This document shows, piece by piece, positions 8,698 to 18,499 of a stretch of 64,000 bases of DNA. Positions within the stretch are counted from its first letter, which is position 1, and the number at the start of each line of letters is the position of its first letter. The stretch comes from CAVRJC01 sp963721435 (GTDB lineage Bacteria; Actinomycetota; Acidimicrobiia; IMCC26256; DASPTH01), in NCBI GenBank assembly GCA_963721435.1, contig CAVRJC010000012.1, forward strand, positions 1,178,001 to 1,242,000, given 5' to 3'. The translations under genes were made by a program, and so were the position numbers. The notes beneath the pieces were generated by a model. It made no database searches and was not told where the DNA came from. It saw nothing but the letters and a program-made list of their open reading frames with translations.

Positions 8698-10158
8698 ATG
8701 CCCGTGACCGTGATCCCCGTCGCTGCCAACTTCACGCCCGCGGCAGTCGCCCTCCTTGTCGCCGGCGGCATGCTCGCGCTCGTCTGGGCGATCGCGTTCG
8801 CGATCCGGTTCGCGACGAGCTTCCCTGCGCTCGCACGCCCCGGGCCGGAGACGTCGGACCTGGGCCCCGATCCCGAACCACCCGCGATCGCGAACCTGCT
8901 CGTGAACCGGTGCAACGTCACGAGCTCCGCGGCCGCCGCGACCCTGATCGACCTCGCGGCCCGCGACCATCTCGAGCTCTCCGAAGTTGGGCCCGAGCGC
9001 TACGTCGTGCGACTCCGGACCGCACCCGCCGAGTCGCTCACCGAGTACGAGCAGCAGGTCGTCGATCTCGTGCGTCAACGCGCGACCGGCGGCTCGGCGC
9101 CGCTCGAGGCCATCGAGCTCGACGAGTCGCAGGCAACGGGTTGGCGAGATCGGTTCGCCAAGCGAGTGATGGCCGATGCCAAGTCACGAGGGCTCCTGCG
9201 CGGCCGATGGACTCGCGCGGACTGGATCGGCTTCGGCCTCCTGGCGGCGGCGGTGCTGTTGTTGCTCGCCGCGGGTCTCGTGGTTGCCGACGTCAAGCAG
9301 ACCAACCAGGACGGCAGCAGCTTCGGTGAGGAGGACTGGTTCTTTGTCGCGCTGGTCGCGTGGCTCGGTGTCCTCGCGGTGCTGCGCTCGCTCCGCTCCG
9401 TCCGCTACTCGGCAACCGGCGATGCGGCCGCCGCGCGGTGGCTCGGCGTCAAGCGGTATCTGCAACACGACAAGCAGTTCGGGGACGTCGCGCCGGCCGG
9501 CGTCGCGATCTGGGACCGCCTGCTCGCGTACGGCGCCGCGCTGGGGGTCGCGCGCGGCGCGGCGGCGGCGATCCCGCTCGAGATCGAGGACCCCGACGTG
9601 GCGTGGAGTCGCGTGGGCGGCGACTGGCATCAGGTGCACATCGAATACCCCACGCGCCTCGGCTACGGCGAGCCGCCGTTCACCGTGCTCGTCAACGGCG
9701 CGTTGCGCACCCTGTTGTTCGGGGTGCTCGCGTTCCTCGGGCTCCCGATCGTCATCGACATCGTGTGGAAGGCGGGGTCCGACGCGCTCGACCAGACGAG
9801 CAACGCCGCCACGTTCGCGTTCGTCGCGTTGTTCGCGGCGGTGGCCGGCGCGATCGGCGTGAGCCTCGTCGTGCGCGTCGCCGACGGTGTGATCTGCGCG
9901 TACCGGGGTGCTGCCGACCTACGCGCGACGACCACGGTCGTCGGGCAGGTGGTCAAGCATCACCAGGTCGAGTCGGTGTCGTGGTTCGCGGTCGATCCTG
10001 GCAACGTCGACGACGTGCGTGCGCTGCGGCCCGTTCGTGGCGGCGTACTCCCGCCGCGGGGCGCGACCGTCCGCGTCGTGATCACTCCGCACCTTCGGCA
10101 CGTGGTGTCGGTCGACGTGGTCGACGACGTCGCGCCGCAGTCGGAAACGACGGGCTAG
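8698..10158 (+). CDS. DUF2207-like predicted membrane protein
   Basis: A 486-residue membrane protein. An N-terminal helix (residues about 12-40) is followed by a soluble segment with PPAIANLLVNR and TLIDLAARDHLEL, features of the C-terminal part of DUF2207 (YciQ-like) proteins. Two paired transmembrane stretches lie near residues 178-235 and 335-400. The secreted N-terminal domain of typical DUF2207 proteins is absent. Function is unknown. The start ATG 8698 is preferred because the frame further upstream runs antisense through the aldo/keto reductase. It stands alone between two minus-strand operons. Confidence 0.75.
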   Translation: MPVTVIPVAANFTPAAVALLVAGGMLALVWAIAFAIRFATSFPALARPGPETSDLGPDPEPPAIANLLVNRCNVTSSAAAATLIDLAARDHLELSEVGPERYVVRLRTAPAESLTEYEQQVVDLVRQRATGGSAPLEAIELDESQATGWRDRFAKRVMADAKSRGLLRGRWTRADWIGFGLLAAAVLLLLAAGLVVADVKQTNQDGSSFGEEDWFFVALVAWLGVLAVLRSLRSVRYSATGDAAAARWLGVKRYLQHDKQFGDVAPAGVAIWDRLLAYGAALGVARGAAAAIPLEIEDPDVAWSRVGGDWHQVHIEYPTRLGYGEPPFTVLVNGALRTLLFGVLAFLGLPIVIDIVWKAGSDALDQTSNAATFAFVALFAAVAGAIGVSLVVRVADGVICAYRGAADLRATTTVVGQVVKHHQVESVSWFAVDPGNVDDVRALRPVRGGVLPPRGATVRVVITPHLRHVVSVDVVDDVAPQSETTG

Positions 10159-10164
10159 ACCTAG

Positions 10165-11598
10165 CTAGATCTCCGTGACCGCGCGCTCGTGGACCTCGGT
10201 GGCCGCGCGCACCCCTGATTCGATCGCGCCCTGGATCCACGCGTGCGCGAGTGACGCATGCTCACCGGCGAAGTGGATCCGCCCTTCGGGGGCGACGATC
10301 GCGTCGTAGAGCAGGGTCTGCTGGCCGGGATCGAAGAGCGCGAACGCGCCGCCCGCGTACTCGTCGTCGTGCCACATCTTCGACGCTCCCACCTCGAACT
10401 CGGTGACCGCCTGCGGGTGGATGCGCGCCACATCTTCGAGCGCCTGCACGATCCGATCGTCGGGCGACAGGGATCCCCACCGCTGTGCGTCTTCGCCCCA
10501 CGTGTAGCTCGCGAGCATCACGCCGCGGCCGGTGTTGCGCCCGTGATCGGGGTAGTAGACGTTGCGCACCGCGAGGTCGGTGACGCTGCCGCCGCCGATG
10601 ATGCCGTCGTCCTCTTCCCAGAACCGGCGGCGAAACTGCAGGAACACCTTTGCCGACGCGTCGTAGTGCAGCTGGCGGATCGCGCGCTGCTTCAGCCGGG
10701 TGAAGGGCTTCAGCACCTCCATGTGGCGCAGCACGGGGAACGGTGTCGTGAGCACGAGGTAGTCGGCGGCTACCGACCACCGGTTCCCCGCGTTCCGGCA
10801 GTGCACGGTGACACCTTCGTCGGACTGGTCGATGGCGACGACCTTGGCGCCGAAGCGGATGCGCGACGCGAGCTCGGGGAGGAACGCGCGCGGCAGCAGG
10901 TCGGTACCGCCGTCGATGTAGACGAGGTCGGTGTAGTAGCTCCCGAGCTCCTCGCGCAGCAGCTCGAGGAACGAGGAGTTCATCAGCGCTTCCTGGTTGA
11001 AGAGCAATCCGAACATCTCGATCGCGCCTTCCGACCAGCCGCGCAGCTCGAGGAACTCGCGCACGCAGTACTGGTCGTACTCGGTTGCGATGTCGGGCCA
11101 CGCGTCGTCGCCGTGCTCCTGCACGCGCGCCGCGAACGGTGCAAGCTCGGCGTTCCAGAGCTGCGCGGGCGGGACGCATTCCCGGTCGGTCGTCTCGAAG
11201 CCGAGTGCCCGAGGGTTGCCCGCGAGCTCGCGGTGACGGACGAGCAGGCCGCTGAAGAAGCAGTAGGCCTCGGCGTTGTCCATCGTGAACGGATGCGTCG
11301 TGAGGCCGTAGCGCTGGATCAACGCCTGCGTCAGCGCGTGCGAGCGAGGGATCCGCATGGCGCCGGCCTCCGCCCACAAGCCCGGTGCGAAGGGCTCGCG
11401 GAGCGTCAGCACCCGCCCGCCCACACGCTGTTGCGCTTCGAGCAGGATCGGATCGTGCCCGGCGCGCAAGAGCTCGGAGGCCGCGACCAGGCCTGCCATC
11501 CCGGCGCCGACGACCGCGACGCGTGCCGGGCACGTCGCGCGCGGCTGCAGGCCGTGCGTGAGCACGTCGAGGTGCTCGGAGGCGCGGGTGGGGATCAC
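10165..11598 (-). CDS. FAD-dependent flavin monoamine oxidase family protein
   Basis: A 477-residue amine oxidase. The dinucleotide-binding motif VVGAGMAG is at about residues 29-36, followed by the E-x-x-x-R-x-GGR motif in LLEAQQRVGGRVLTL. Near the C-terminus, GRIHFAGEHASLAHAWIQGA is the FAD-binding end signature. It would oxidise an amine with release of peroxide. The start is GTG 11598, overlapping the TGA of the channel-like gene (GTGA). A few other starts are possible, but this one keeps the operon coupling. Confidence 0.93.
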   Translation of the reverse strand: MIPTRASEHLDVLTHGLQPRATCPARVAVVGAGMAGLVAASELLRAGHDPILLEAQQRVGGRVLTLREPFAPGLWAEAGAMRIPRSHALTQALIQRYGLTTHPFTMDNAEAYCFFSGLLVRHRELAGNPRALGFETTDRECVPPAQLWNAELAPFAARVQEHGDDAWPDIATEYDQYCVREFLELRGWSEGAIEMFGLLFNQEALMNSSFLELLREELGSYYTDLVYIDGGTDLLPRAFLPELASRIRFGAKVVAIDQSDEGVTVHCRNAGNRWSVAADYLVLTTPFPVLRHMEVLKPFTRLKQRAIRQLHYDASAKVFLQFRRRFWEEDDGIIGGGSVTDLAVRNVYYPDHGRNTGRGVMLASYTWGEDAQRWGSLSPDDRIVQALEDVARIHPQAVTEFEVGASKMWHDDEYAGGAFALFDPGQQTLLYDAIVAPEGRIHFAGEHASLAHAWIQGAIESGVRAATEVHERAVTEI

Positions 11599-12631
11599 GA
11601 CGCGATCGGCCGGGCGCGCACGACGAGGAGCTCGTCGGCGGCGGCGAGCACGGTCGTGGCGGGCGGGTTCAGCGTGCAGCTCCCGTTGGTGAAGACGCCG
11701 ACGAGCAGTGAGTCGTGCATGTCCTTGAGGTCCTCGAGCGCGTGGCGCACGCTCTGCCCGCGAGCTCGGGCGGGACGGGGACCCGGTAGAGCTCCTGGCC
11801 TTCGGGATGCGTGAGCAGGTCGGCGATGACCGCGGTGAGCCCGTGGGTGCGCGCCGACGCCGCGAGCAGCGACCCGGTCAGCTCGGCGGTGACCACGAGC
11901 TCGTCGGCGTGCGTCCGCTCGAAGTGCTGGCGGTTCTCGGAGCGGATCACCTCGACGCACGAGTACGCGGCCGGGTTGATCGACTCGACGGCCAGTGTCG
12001 TCAGCAACGACCGCGCGTCCAGGTCGTCGGGCTCGTCGCTCGCGTTGGAGCTGTCGGCGAGGACGATCACCGTCGACACGCGGTCGAGACCGGCGCGGAG
12101 CAGGTCGGGCCCGTTGCTGGGCGTGCCGCGCACGAAGGTCACGCCGTCTTCGTCGACCGGATCGGTCTCGAGGTCGGCGAGGATCACGATCTCGCGCTCG
12201 TCCTCGACCTCCTTGGCCCGTAGCTCACGGATGATCTCGAATCCCTTGGCGCTCCACCCACAGATCAGGATGTGGCCCGAACCCTTGTACATCCCCATCC
12301 CTGCTCCTTGTCTGATGACGGTGGCGACGAACCGTGACGCGATGGTCGCGGTCGCGAACGCAACGAGGCTCACGCCGGCGACCCGCACGGTCCAATACGA
12401 CAGGAAGCCGAACTGGCTCTTCAGCTTGTACGGCGTGCTGTTCTCGAACAGCGTGCGGAACAGCCAGCCGTAGGCATCGCCCACCGAGTGGATGTCGTCG
12501 CTGCGCCCGTGCTCGACCACCCAGAGGAAGATCGGCGCGAACACGAGGACGAGGAACGAGAGGCCGGTCGCAATGAGCAGGCGCCGGCTCACGCGGTCCA
12601 CGATCCGCGGTGTTGCTGCGCGCTGCACCAC
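11595..12631 (-). CDS. ion channel/TrkA-N domain protein (CASTOR/POLLUX-like), frame interrupted near 11757
   Basis: About 345 residues. Two N-terminal membrane helices (about 15-40 and 83-105) flank a linker, followed by a Rossmann RCK domain starting GHILICGWSAKG near residue 120. The arrangement resembles ligand-gated cation channels of the CASTOR/POLLUX kind. The C-terminal segment (HALEDLKDMHDSLLVGVF) is in another frame; one base is missing in the GGG run near 11757. The start is GTG 12631, directly after the cupin stop. How it relates to the amine oxidase and P450 genes around it is unclear. Confidence 0.84.
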
Positions 12632-13132
12632 TCAGGACCAGTTGTCCTCTTCGCCGCGTTCCCGTACCGGTGCCCCGGGCGGTGCCTCCCACACGGGGTT
12701 GGGGAGTCGCTCGATCCCGCGCTCCGCGAGGAGCTTGAAGTAGCCGTCCTTGTCGACGGGCGCAGGCCGCACGTCGTCGCCGTAGCACTCGAGGAACGTG
12801 CAGCCGTCGGGCCCCGCGATCAGGGGGCCGAACGCGGCGCCCTTCTCCAGCACGATGAGCGTGCCGGGCGGGCACGGGTGCCCGCCGACTTCCACGTCAC
12901 CCTCGATGACGAAGACGAGGGCGTCGCTCTCGTGCGCGTGGCGCTCGAGGATCAGGCCCGGGTCGTAGTAGGTGAACGCGACCATCCGGTCCTTCGTCCA
13001 CTCCAGGAACTTGAGGTGCACGCCGACTCGTCGGTCGCCGTGCATCTGCGCGACCACTTCCTGCGCCTCGACCTCGTCGACGTGCACGAACTTGAGGGCG
13101 GGGCCACCGGGTGTCTCGCGGATCTCTTCCAT
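12632..13132 (-). CDS. cupin domain protein
   Basis: A 166-residue single-domain cupin. Metal-ligand candidates are in the first cupin motif (GLILERHAHESDALVFVIEG, about residues 59-78) and PPGTLIVLEKGAAFGP in the second. It is probably a small metal-binding enzyme or sensor acting on a soluble ligand. It is eight bases downstream of the P450 and immediately upstream of the channel-like gene in one operon. A shorter cupin paralogue lies at 36.3 kb, also next to a P450. Confidence 0.85.
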   Translation of the reverse strand: MEEIRETPGGPALKFVHVDEVEAQEVVAQMHGDRRVGVHLKFLEWTKDRMVAFTYYDPGLILERHAHESDALVFVIEGDVEVGGHPCPPGTLIVLEKGAAFGPLIAGPDGCTFLECYGDDVRPAPVDKDGYFKLLAERGIERLPNPVWEAPPGAPVRERGEEDNWS

Positions 13133-13139
13133 GTCTCCC

Positions 13140-14343
13140 TCAGGTCGTGGGGTCGAACTCGACGTCGAGCGCGACCGGCCCGCGCATCATGAACATCTTC
13201 ACCCGCTGGTACTCGAAGCCGGGTGCGAGCCGCATCGACGGGATGCGGTCGAGCACGGCGTTGAGCACGTGCGCGCCCTCGAGCCGCGCGAGCGGCGCAC
13301 CGACGCAGAGGTGCACGCCCCAGCCGAACCCGAGCTGACGCTTGACGACGTCACCGCGGTCGAGGTCGAACTTCTCCGGGCACTCGAACACGGTCTCGTC
13401 GTGGTTCGCCGACGAGTAGCCGAGCGCGACGGTGGAGCCCGCCGGGATGGTGACGCCGGCGATCTCCTGGTCCTCGGCCGGGCGCCGGAACAGCACGTTG
13501 ACGACGGGACGGTGGCGCAGGCACTCCTCGACCGCGATCGGCACGAGCGACCGGTCGTCGCGCAGGCGCTCGTAGGTGCCCGGCGTCGTGAGGATGTCGT
13601 AGAAGAGGTTGCCGACGAGATGGGTGGTCGTGTCGATCCCGCCGGTGACGAGATCCTTCGTGAGGTGGAGGAGCACCTTCTCGTCGGAGAGGCCGTTGCC
13701 GTCCTCGTCGCGGTACTCGATGAGCGCGGTCATGGCGTCGTCGGGCTTGTCGGTCGTGTCGCGGCGCTCGCGGATCACGTCGAGGAAGTGCGCGTCGAAC
13801 TCGGCGACGCGGTCGATCGCGACCTGTTGCAGCTCGGGGTCCTGCTCCTGCACCGCGTGCGACGACGAGGTCGGAGTACTCGTGGAGGAAGTGCGGTCGT
13901 CGTCGGGAACGCCGGTGAGCTCGCCGATCACCTGGGCCGGGAGCGGCCGGCCGAGGTCGGCGATGAGATCGGCCGAGCCCTTCGCCGCGAACGCGTCGAC
14001 GAGCTCCGCGCACACCGGTCGACGAAGCGGCTCCAGCGCGCGGATGCGCGGAGGGCTCAGCACCGACGCGAGGATCTTGCGCATCTTGGTGTGACCGGGC
14101 GGGTTCGACTCGCCGAGCTGCAGCTCGTCGGGCGTGCGGGTGTCCTCCTCGAGCGGTCGGAACGGCGCCTGCGGAAAGCGCTTCGCGTCGCGGCTGATCT
14201 CGACGACGTCGTCGTAGCGCGTGACGTAGAAGACGCCGGGCATCAGCTCGACGACGCGGCGTCTCGTGGCGGAGCTGCGTCGAGCACCTCCTCGGTCGTG
14301 GTCGACCTGCGTCGGGATCGAACGGGTTGTACGAGACCGTCAT
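13140..14343 (-). CDS. cytochrome P450, several apparent frameshifts
   Basis: A soluble bacterial P450 of about 400 residues that would hydroxylate a hydrophobic substrate with electrons from a ferredoxin. Visible are the I-helix TGGIDTTTH with the canonical acid-alcohol pair, the K-helix EECLRHR (ExxR) and the heme loop LGFGWGVHLCVGAPLARLE with the thiolate cysteine. The first 35 residues after MTVSYNPFDPD change frame at least twice. A compensating pair of shifts near 13868-13905 scrambles an expected HFLHEYSDLVV segment. AGGAG lies upstream of the ATG at 14343. It is between VOC and cupin genes in one operon. Confidence 0.87.
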
Positions 14344-14367
14344 GACGTCTCCTGCGGGTGAGTGGGT

Positions 14368-14823
14368 CTAGGGAGTGGCGGCAGCATGTCGCGCCAGCCC
14401 ATCGTGCCGAGCTCGATGAGCTGACCGTCGGGATCGCGGACGAAGGCGACCATGTCGTTCTTCGTGTCGAGCAGCACTTCGCCGCCGTAGTCGGCGACGC
14501 GGTCGAGCACACCCTCGAAGTCGTCGATGCGCGATCGAGATGTGCGTGAGCCCGGGCTCGTTCATGACGCGCTCCTGCCGTTCGGCCTGCGCGCCGGGCG
14601 CCGCGAACTGCATGAGCTCGAGCACGAAGCCGTCGCGCACGAGGTAGACGGCCGTCATCTCCATCGGCGCGGGCACGCGCAGCACCGGGCTGGCGAGCTC
14701 GTCGGGCACCTCGAACTCCCACCAGTACGTGAACCCGAGGAGCTCCTCGTAGAACCGGCGGGCGCGCGCGAGGTCGCTGACGACGTGACCGACGTGGTTG
14801 AAGACGATCTGCGGCTCCGGCAT
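14368..14823 (-). CDS. VOC family protein, frame interrupted near 14540
   Basis: A vicinal-oxygen-chelate protein of about 152 residues. The first module begins IVFNHVGHVVSDLARARRFY with a metal histidine. The second starts at THISIA and, after a one-base shift near 14540, continues as DDFEGVLDRVADYGGEV and the typical VRDPDGQLIELG, where the glutamate is the last metal ligand. It sits three bases after the M24 peptidase and 24 bases before the P450 start. The reaction is not known. Confidence 0.85.
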   Translation of the reverse strand: MPEPQIVFNHVGHVVSDLARARRFYEELLGFTYWWEFEVPDELASPVLRVPAPMEMTAVYLVRDGFVLELMQFAAPGAQAERQERVMNEPGLTHISIAHRRLRGCARPRRRLRRRSAARHEERHGRLRPRSRRSAHRARHDGLARHAAATP

Positions 14824-14826
14824 CCG

Positions 14827-16029
14827 TCAGCCCTCGGCGGCGAGCGGCCCGGAGCCGAGCGTGGTGAGCCGCTCGGGGTCGCCGTGCGGTGACGAGCACC
14901 ATGTCCTCACCGAAGTAGCCGCCCGCGTCGCCGGCTCTCGAAGTGCCGGACCGCGATCACCATGTTCGGCTCGACGCGTCTGCGCCTGCTCGAGCTCCGG
15001 GCTCATGCCGGGCCCGGCGATCGGGCCCGTCGTGGCCGAGACCGACGGCGTACGCCGATCGTCATCTGCGGGTCGGCGCCGCCGGCCTTCGTGAACGCGG
15101 CGTGGAGATCGGCACCCGTGCGCCCGGGCCGGCACTCGGCGATGACGGCGTCCATCACCGCGCGCCAGCGTGCGAACGTGCGCGTGTTGCTCGGCGCCGG
15201 GGAACAGCTCGTCACCGCACCACCACGTGCGGGCGAGCGAGCCCTCGTACCCCGCCCACAGCACGCCGCCCGCGAGGGCGACCGCGTCGCCCTCGCGCAG
15301 GACGCGGTCGCTGGTCGTCCACCGGAACGGCGCACCCGGATCGATCACCGTGAACGTGCCCTGCTGCGCGAACTGCGACGTGCCGAGCGTCGCACATGCG
15401 ATTCGAGGAACGCCGCCCGCAGGTGGTGCTCGGTGACGCCGGGCCGCACCTCGGCGATCGCCGCGTACAGCGACGACTCCGCGATCGCGGCCGCGGTACG
15501 GAGGCAGGTGATCTCCTCGGGCAGCTTCACCCGCTCGAGCGCGCGCATCATGTCCTCGACACCGACGAACTCGGCCTCGGGCAGGGTCTGGCGCAGCATG
15601 CCCTCGAAGAACGGCGAGAGGCCGTCGAACCCGATGCGGCGGGCGTCGAGCACGCCTGGCGTCTTCTGGAACCGGTCCATCATGTTCATCGGGTTCCACG
15701 TGACCGGGAAGAAGTGGTCGGGGCCGACCTCGTCGGGGATGTCCTCGTAGCTCGCAGAGAACGACAGCAGCTCGACGATCGGCGCGGTGTCCGCACCACC
15801 AGGCACGCGGGCACGAACGGGCGCGACTGCGCGGTCCACAGCCGGCGGACACCCGATGACGTAGCGGGCGTTCGCCTCGCGGCCGAGGAAGCAGCGCGTC
15901 GAGATCTCGCTCGTCCATCGCGTCGAGCACGCGCGCGAGCCGGGCCGCGCGCAGCGCGGTGAAGTCGACGCGGTCGCGGTGCTCGAGCGCACCGGTGCCG
16001 AGGTTGGGCGTGGCCAGCAGGTCGGTCAT
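14827..16029 (-). CDS. M24 family metallopeptidase-like protein, frame broken in several places
   Basis: A creatinase/aminopeptidase P-fold protein of about 400 residues. Recognisable pieces, in different frames, are FTALRAARLARVLDAM at the N-terminus, LGREANARYVIG, KLPEEITCLRTAAAIAESSL, then DAVALAGGVLWAGYEGSLART and ADLHAAFTKAGG in the catalytic half. At least five one-base shifts are needed between 14900 and 15900. It is either a sequence-error hotspot or a decaying gene. It directly follows a second M24 gene. Related proteins cleave X-Pro bonds or C-N bonds of small molecules. Confidence 0.78.
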   Translation of the reverse strand: MTDLLATPNLGTGALEHRDRVDFTALRAARLARVLDAMDERDLDALLPRPRGERPLRHRVSAGCGPRSRARSCPRAWWCGHRADRRAAVVLCELRGHPRRGRPRPLLPGHVEPDEHDGPVPEDARRARRPPHRVRRPLAVLRGHAAPDPARGRVRRCRGHDARARAGEAARGDHLPPYRGRDRGVVAVRGDRRGAARRHRAPPAGGVPRIACATLGTSQFAQQGTFTVIDPGAPFRWTTSDRVLREGDAVALAGGVLWAGYEGSLARTWWCGDELFPGAEQHAHVRTLARGDGRRHRRVPARAHGCRSPRRVHEGRRRRPADDDRRTPSVSATTGPIAGPGMSPELEQAQTRRAEHGDRGPALREPATRAATSVRTWCSSPHGDPERLTTLGSGPLAAEG

Positions 16030-16048
16030 GAGCTCGCTCCGGGTCTGG

Positions 16049-17258
16049 TCACGCGAACGGCGTGTAGCCGTAGGTGGTCAGCTTCTCGAAGCCGTCGTCG
16101 GTGACCACGACGATCTCCTCGCTGCGGTAGCCGCCGACACCGTCGCGCCACACGACCGGCTCGAGCACGAAGACCATGCCCGGCGAGAGCTCGACGGTGT
16201 CGTCGAATTGCGATGCCCAGGTCGGAGCCGATGAACGGCGCTTCACCGCTGTCGCACCCGCAGCCGTGCCCGAGGTAGAAGTGGCGGAGCGCGTGCTTGG
16301 GCTCGACGCTCGCGGCCGCGCGCACGAGGTCGCCGCAGGTCACGCCGGGCCTGATCGTCGCGTAGACGGCCTCGATCACCTCACACCAGCGCGTGTAACA
16401 GGCGCGTTGCTCCGGCGGTGGGCTTCGGATCGACGCTGCAGATCCAGGTCTTGCCGAAGTCGGAGTGGTACCCCATCCACGTGATGCCGGTGTCGCACAG
16501 GATCAGGTCGCCCTCGCGCAGGAACCGGTCGTTGCTCGCGAGCGGGAAGCCGACGTCGTCGTTCGCGGTGCGTGTGCCGCTCGCGACCGACAGCGGCGTG
16601 ATGTTCCAGATCGGATCGATGATGCTGCTCGACGCCCCGTACTCGAACACGTTGCGGAGGAAGATCGCCGACAGCTCGTTCTGCCGCACGCCGGGCCGCA
16701 GCGCGGCCTCGACGTCGTACATCGCGACCTCGTTGATGTGCTCCGAGTAGCGGAGGCACGCGACCTCGTCGGGGGTCTTGATGATGCGGGCCGCGCCGGT
16801 GGCCAGCGTCGCATCGGCCAGCTCGATGCCGGGCAGGAGGCCGGGGAGCATGCCGATCATCGGCGACGTCATCTCGTCGAAGGCGATCCGCCGCGCGCCC
16901 GGCGCCACCTCGCGGATCGCGCTCGGTGAGCGCGTCGACGCCCTCGGGGAACTCGAGCAGCAGCGGGACCGTGCACCTGTTCCGCGGGAACGTCGTCGGG
17001 GACGCCTTCGGGAAAGCCGGTCCACACGAACGGCGCGTCGCCCTCCGCGGTGACGATCACCACGACCGGCTCGTGATGCATGCGCATCGCGTCGTTCGGC
17101 GGTTGCCGGATCCCCGCATACTCCTGATTCGACGGACCGACCAGCACGACCGCGTCGAATCCGTTCGCCGCCATCGCATCCCGCAACCGCGCGCGACGTT
17201 CGCGACGCATGCGGGCGAAGTCGACGGCGGGCGCGTCCACCAGCGCACCTGAGCTCAT
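16049..17258 (-). CDS. M24 family metallopeptidase (Xaa-Pro aminopeptidase/creatinase-like), three apparent frameshifts
   Basis: About 402 residues. The N-terminal creatinase domain starts FARMRRERRARLRDAMAANG. The catalytic pita-bread domain shows IKTPDEVACLRYSEHINEVA, GDLILCDTGITWMGYHSDFG (metal-binding aspartates), FYLGHGCGCDSGEAP (metal-binding histidine) and LSPGMVFVLEPVVW (metal-binding glutamate). The frame changes near 16950, 16385 and 16215. The start ATG 17258 heads the operon that runs through VOC, P450, cupin, channel and amine oxidase. Its pairing with a paralogue suggests two related C-N or peptide-bond hydrolases. Confidence 0.84.
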
Positions 17259-17272
17259 GGGCCGCAACCTAC

Positions 17273-17290
17273 CGCGGGTGCGAACCCGCG
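17273..17290 (-). terminator. 7-bp stem-loop in the gap between alcohol dehydrogenase and M24 gene
   Basis: CGCGGGT (17273-17279) pairs with ACCCGCG (17284-17290) around a GCGA loop. It follows the stop of the alcohol dehydrogenase on the minus strand and could be a weak terminator, or lie in the leader of the M24 operon. No T-run is present. Confidence 0.3.
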
Positions 17291-17316
17291 CAACAGACCG
17301 CTGCTGAGCGGCCGGG

Positions 17317-18411
17317 TCAGAAGGAGATGACGGTGCGGCCGTGCACGGTGCCCGCCTCGAGGTCGGCGAGCGCCTGCGGGACGTCGTCGAGGGTCTTGGT
17401 CGCGCCGACCATGCCGTCGAGGTCGAGTCGCCCCGCCATGTAGTGGTCGACGAGGATCGGGATGTCGGCCACGAACCGGTTCGAGCCCATCATCGACTGC
17501 TGGACCCGCTTGCTCATCATGAGGTCGGCGCCGGAGATCGTGATGGTCGCGGCGTGATCGAGGATGCCGACCACGGTCAACGTTCCTCGCATGCCCGTCA
17601 TCGCGAGCCCCTGCCGCGCCGCGGTCTCGTTCCCGATGGCCTCGAAGACGAAGTCGCCGCCGCCACCGGTCATCTCCACCACCTTCGCGACCGGTTCGTC
17701 GACGATCGCGTTGACGGTCGCGGTGGCACCCATCTCGCTCGCGAGCTGCAGCTTCGTGTCGTCGAGGTCGACGGCGATGATCGCGTTCGCGTTGGCCAGG
17801 CGCGCGCCCTGGATCACCGAGAGCCCGACGCCACCGCACCCGATGACGACGACCTTCGCGCCCGCCGGCACCTGCGCGGTGTTCAGGACCGCGCCTACGC
17901 CGGTGAGCACACCGCACCCGAGCAGGCACGCGCGGTCGAGCGGCATCTCGTCGCGGACCCTCACCACGTTGTTCTGCCCGACGAGCATCCACTCCGCGTA
18001 GCTTCCGAGGCCGGCGAACTGGGTGACGGCTTCGCCGTTGCGCTCGATGCGCGCAGCTTCGCCGGGCTGGCGCGCCCACTCGTCGGTGAAGCACTGGTAG
18101 GTGTGCCCGGTGACACAGCGCGCGCAGTGCCCGCAGAACGCCGACAGGCACGCGACCACGTGGTCGCCGGCCTTCAGATGACGTACCCCAGGCCCGACCG
18201 CTTCCACGATCCCGGCGGGCTCGTGGCCGACGACGAACGGTGTCGGGATCGACATGCCGGTGCCGTGCAGCGCGTGCAGGTCGCTGTGGCACACGCCAGT
18301 CGCGACGGTGCGGATCAGCACCTCACCCAGGCCGGGATCCGAGATCTCGACGTCCTGGATCGTCGGAACGCCGGGCACCGAATCGACCACTGCCGCGCGC
18401 ATGCTCTGCAT
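17317..18411 (-). CDS. zinc-dependent alcohol dehydrogenase (MDR superfamily)
   Basis: An intact medium-chain alcohol dehydrogenase of 364 residues. The catalytic zinc ligands are in ATGVCHSDLH and GHEPAG, and a structural-zinc cluster CGHCARCVTGHTYQC is near residue 100. The NAD-binding motif VIGCGGVGLSV is near residue 190. It resembles the actinobacterial class III-like group that oxidises alcohols with bound or mycothiol-linked cofactors. The start ATG 18411 is chosen for the GGGGGGAG five bases upstream; a second ATG lies three codons later. It is monocistronic and divergent from the P450 operon. Confidence 0.94.
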   Translation of the reverse strand: MQSMRAAVVDSVPGVPTIQDVEISDPGLGEVLIRTVATGVCHSDLHALHGTGMSIPTPFVVGHEPAGIVEAVGPGVRHLKAGDHVVACLSAFCGHCARCVTGHTYQCFTDEWARQPGEAARIERNGEAVTQFAGLGSYAEWMLVGQNNVVRVRDEMPLDRACLLGCGVLTGVGAVLNTAQVPAGAKVVVIGCGGVGLSVIQGARLANANAIIAVDLDDTKLQLASEMGATATVNAIVDEPVAKVVEMTGGGGDFVFEAIGNETAARQGLAMTGMRGTLTVVGILDHAATITISGADLMMSKRVQQSMMGSNRFVADIPILVDHYMAGRLDLDGMVGATKTLDDVPQALADLEAGTVHGRTVISF

Positions 18412-18499
18412 CTCGCTCCCCCCGGTTCGGCTTCCCCGAAGCCGCATCACAGCCGACGGTACAGTGCGCGCCCGGAGGTGCGCCGCCCGACAAGACGTC

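Noticed and set aside
10258..11814. Plus-strand open frame of 518 codons across the amine oxidase
   Set aside because: The minus strand encodes a complete FAD amine oxidase; the plus frame has no motif and biased composition.
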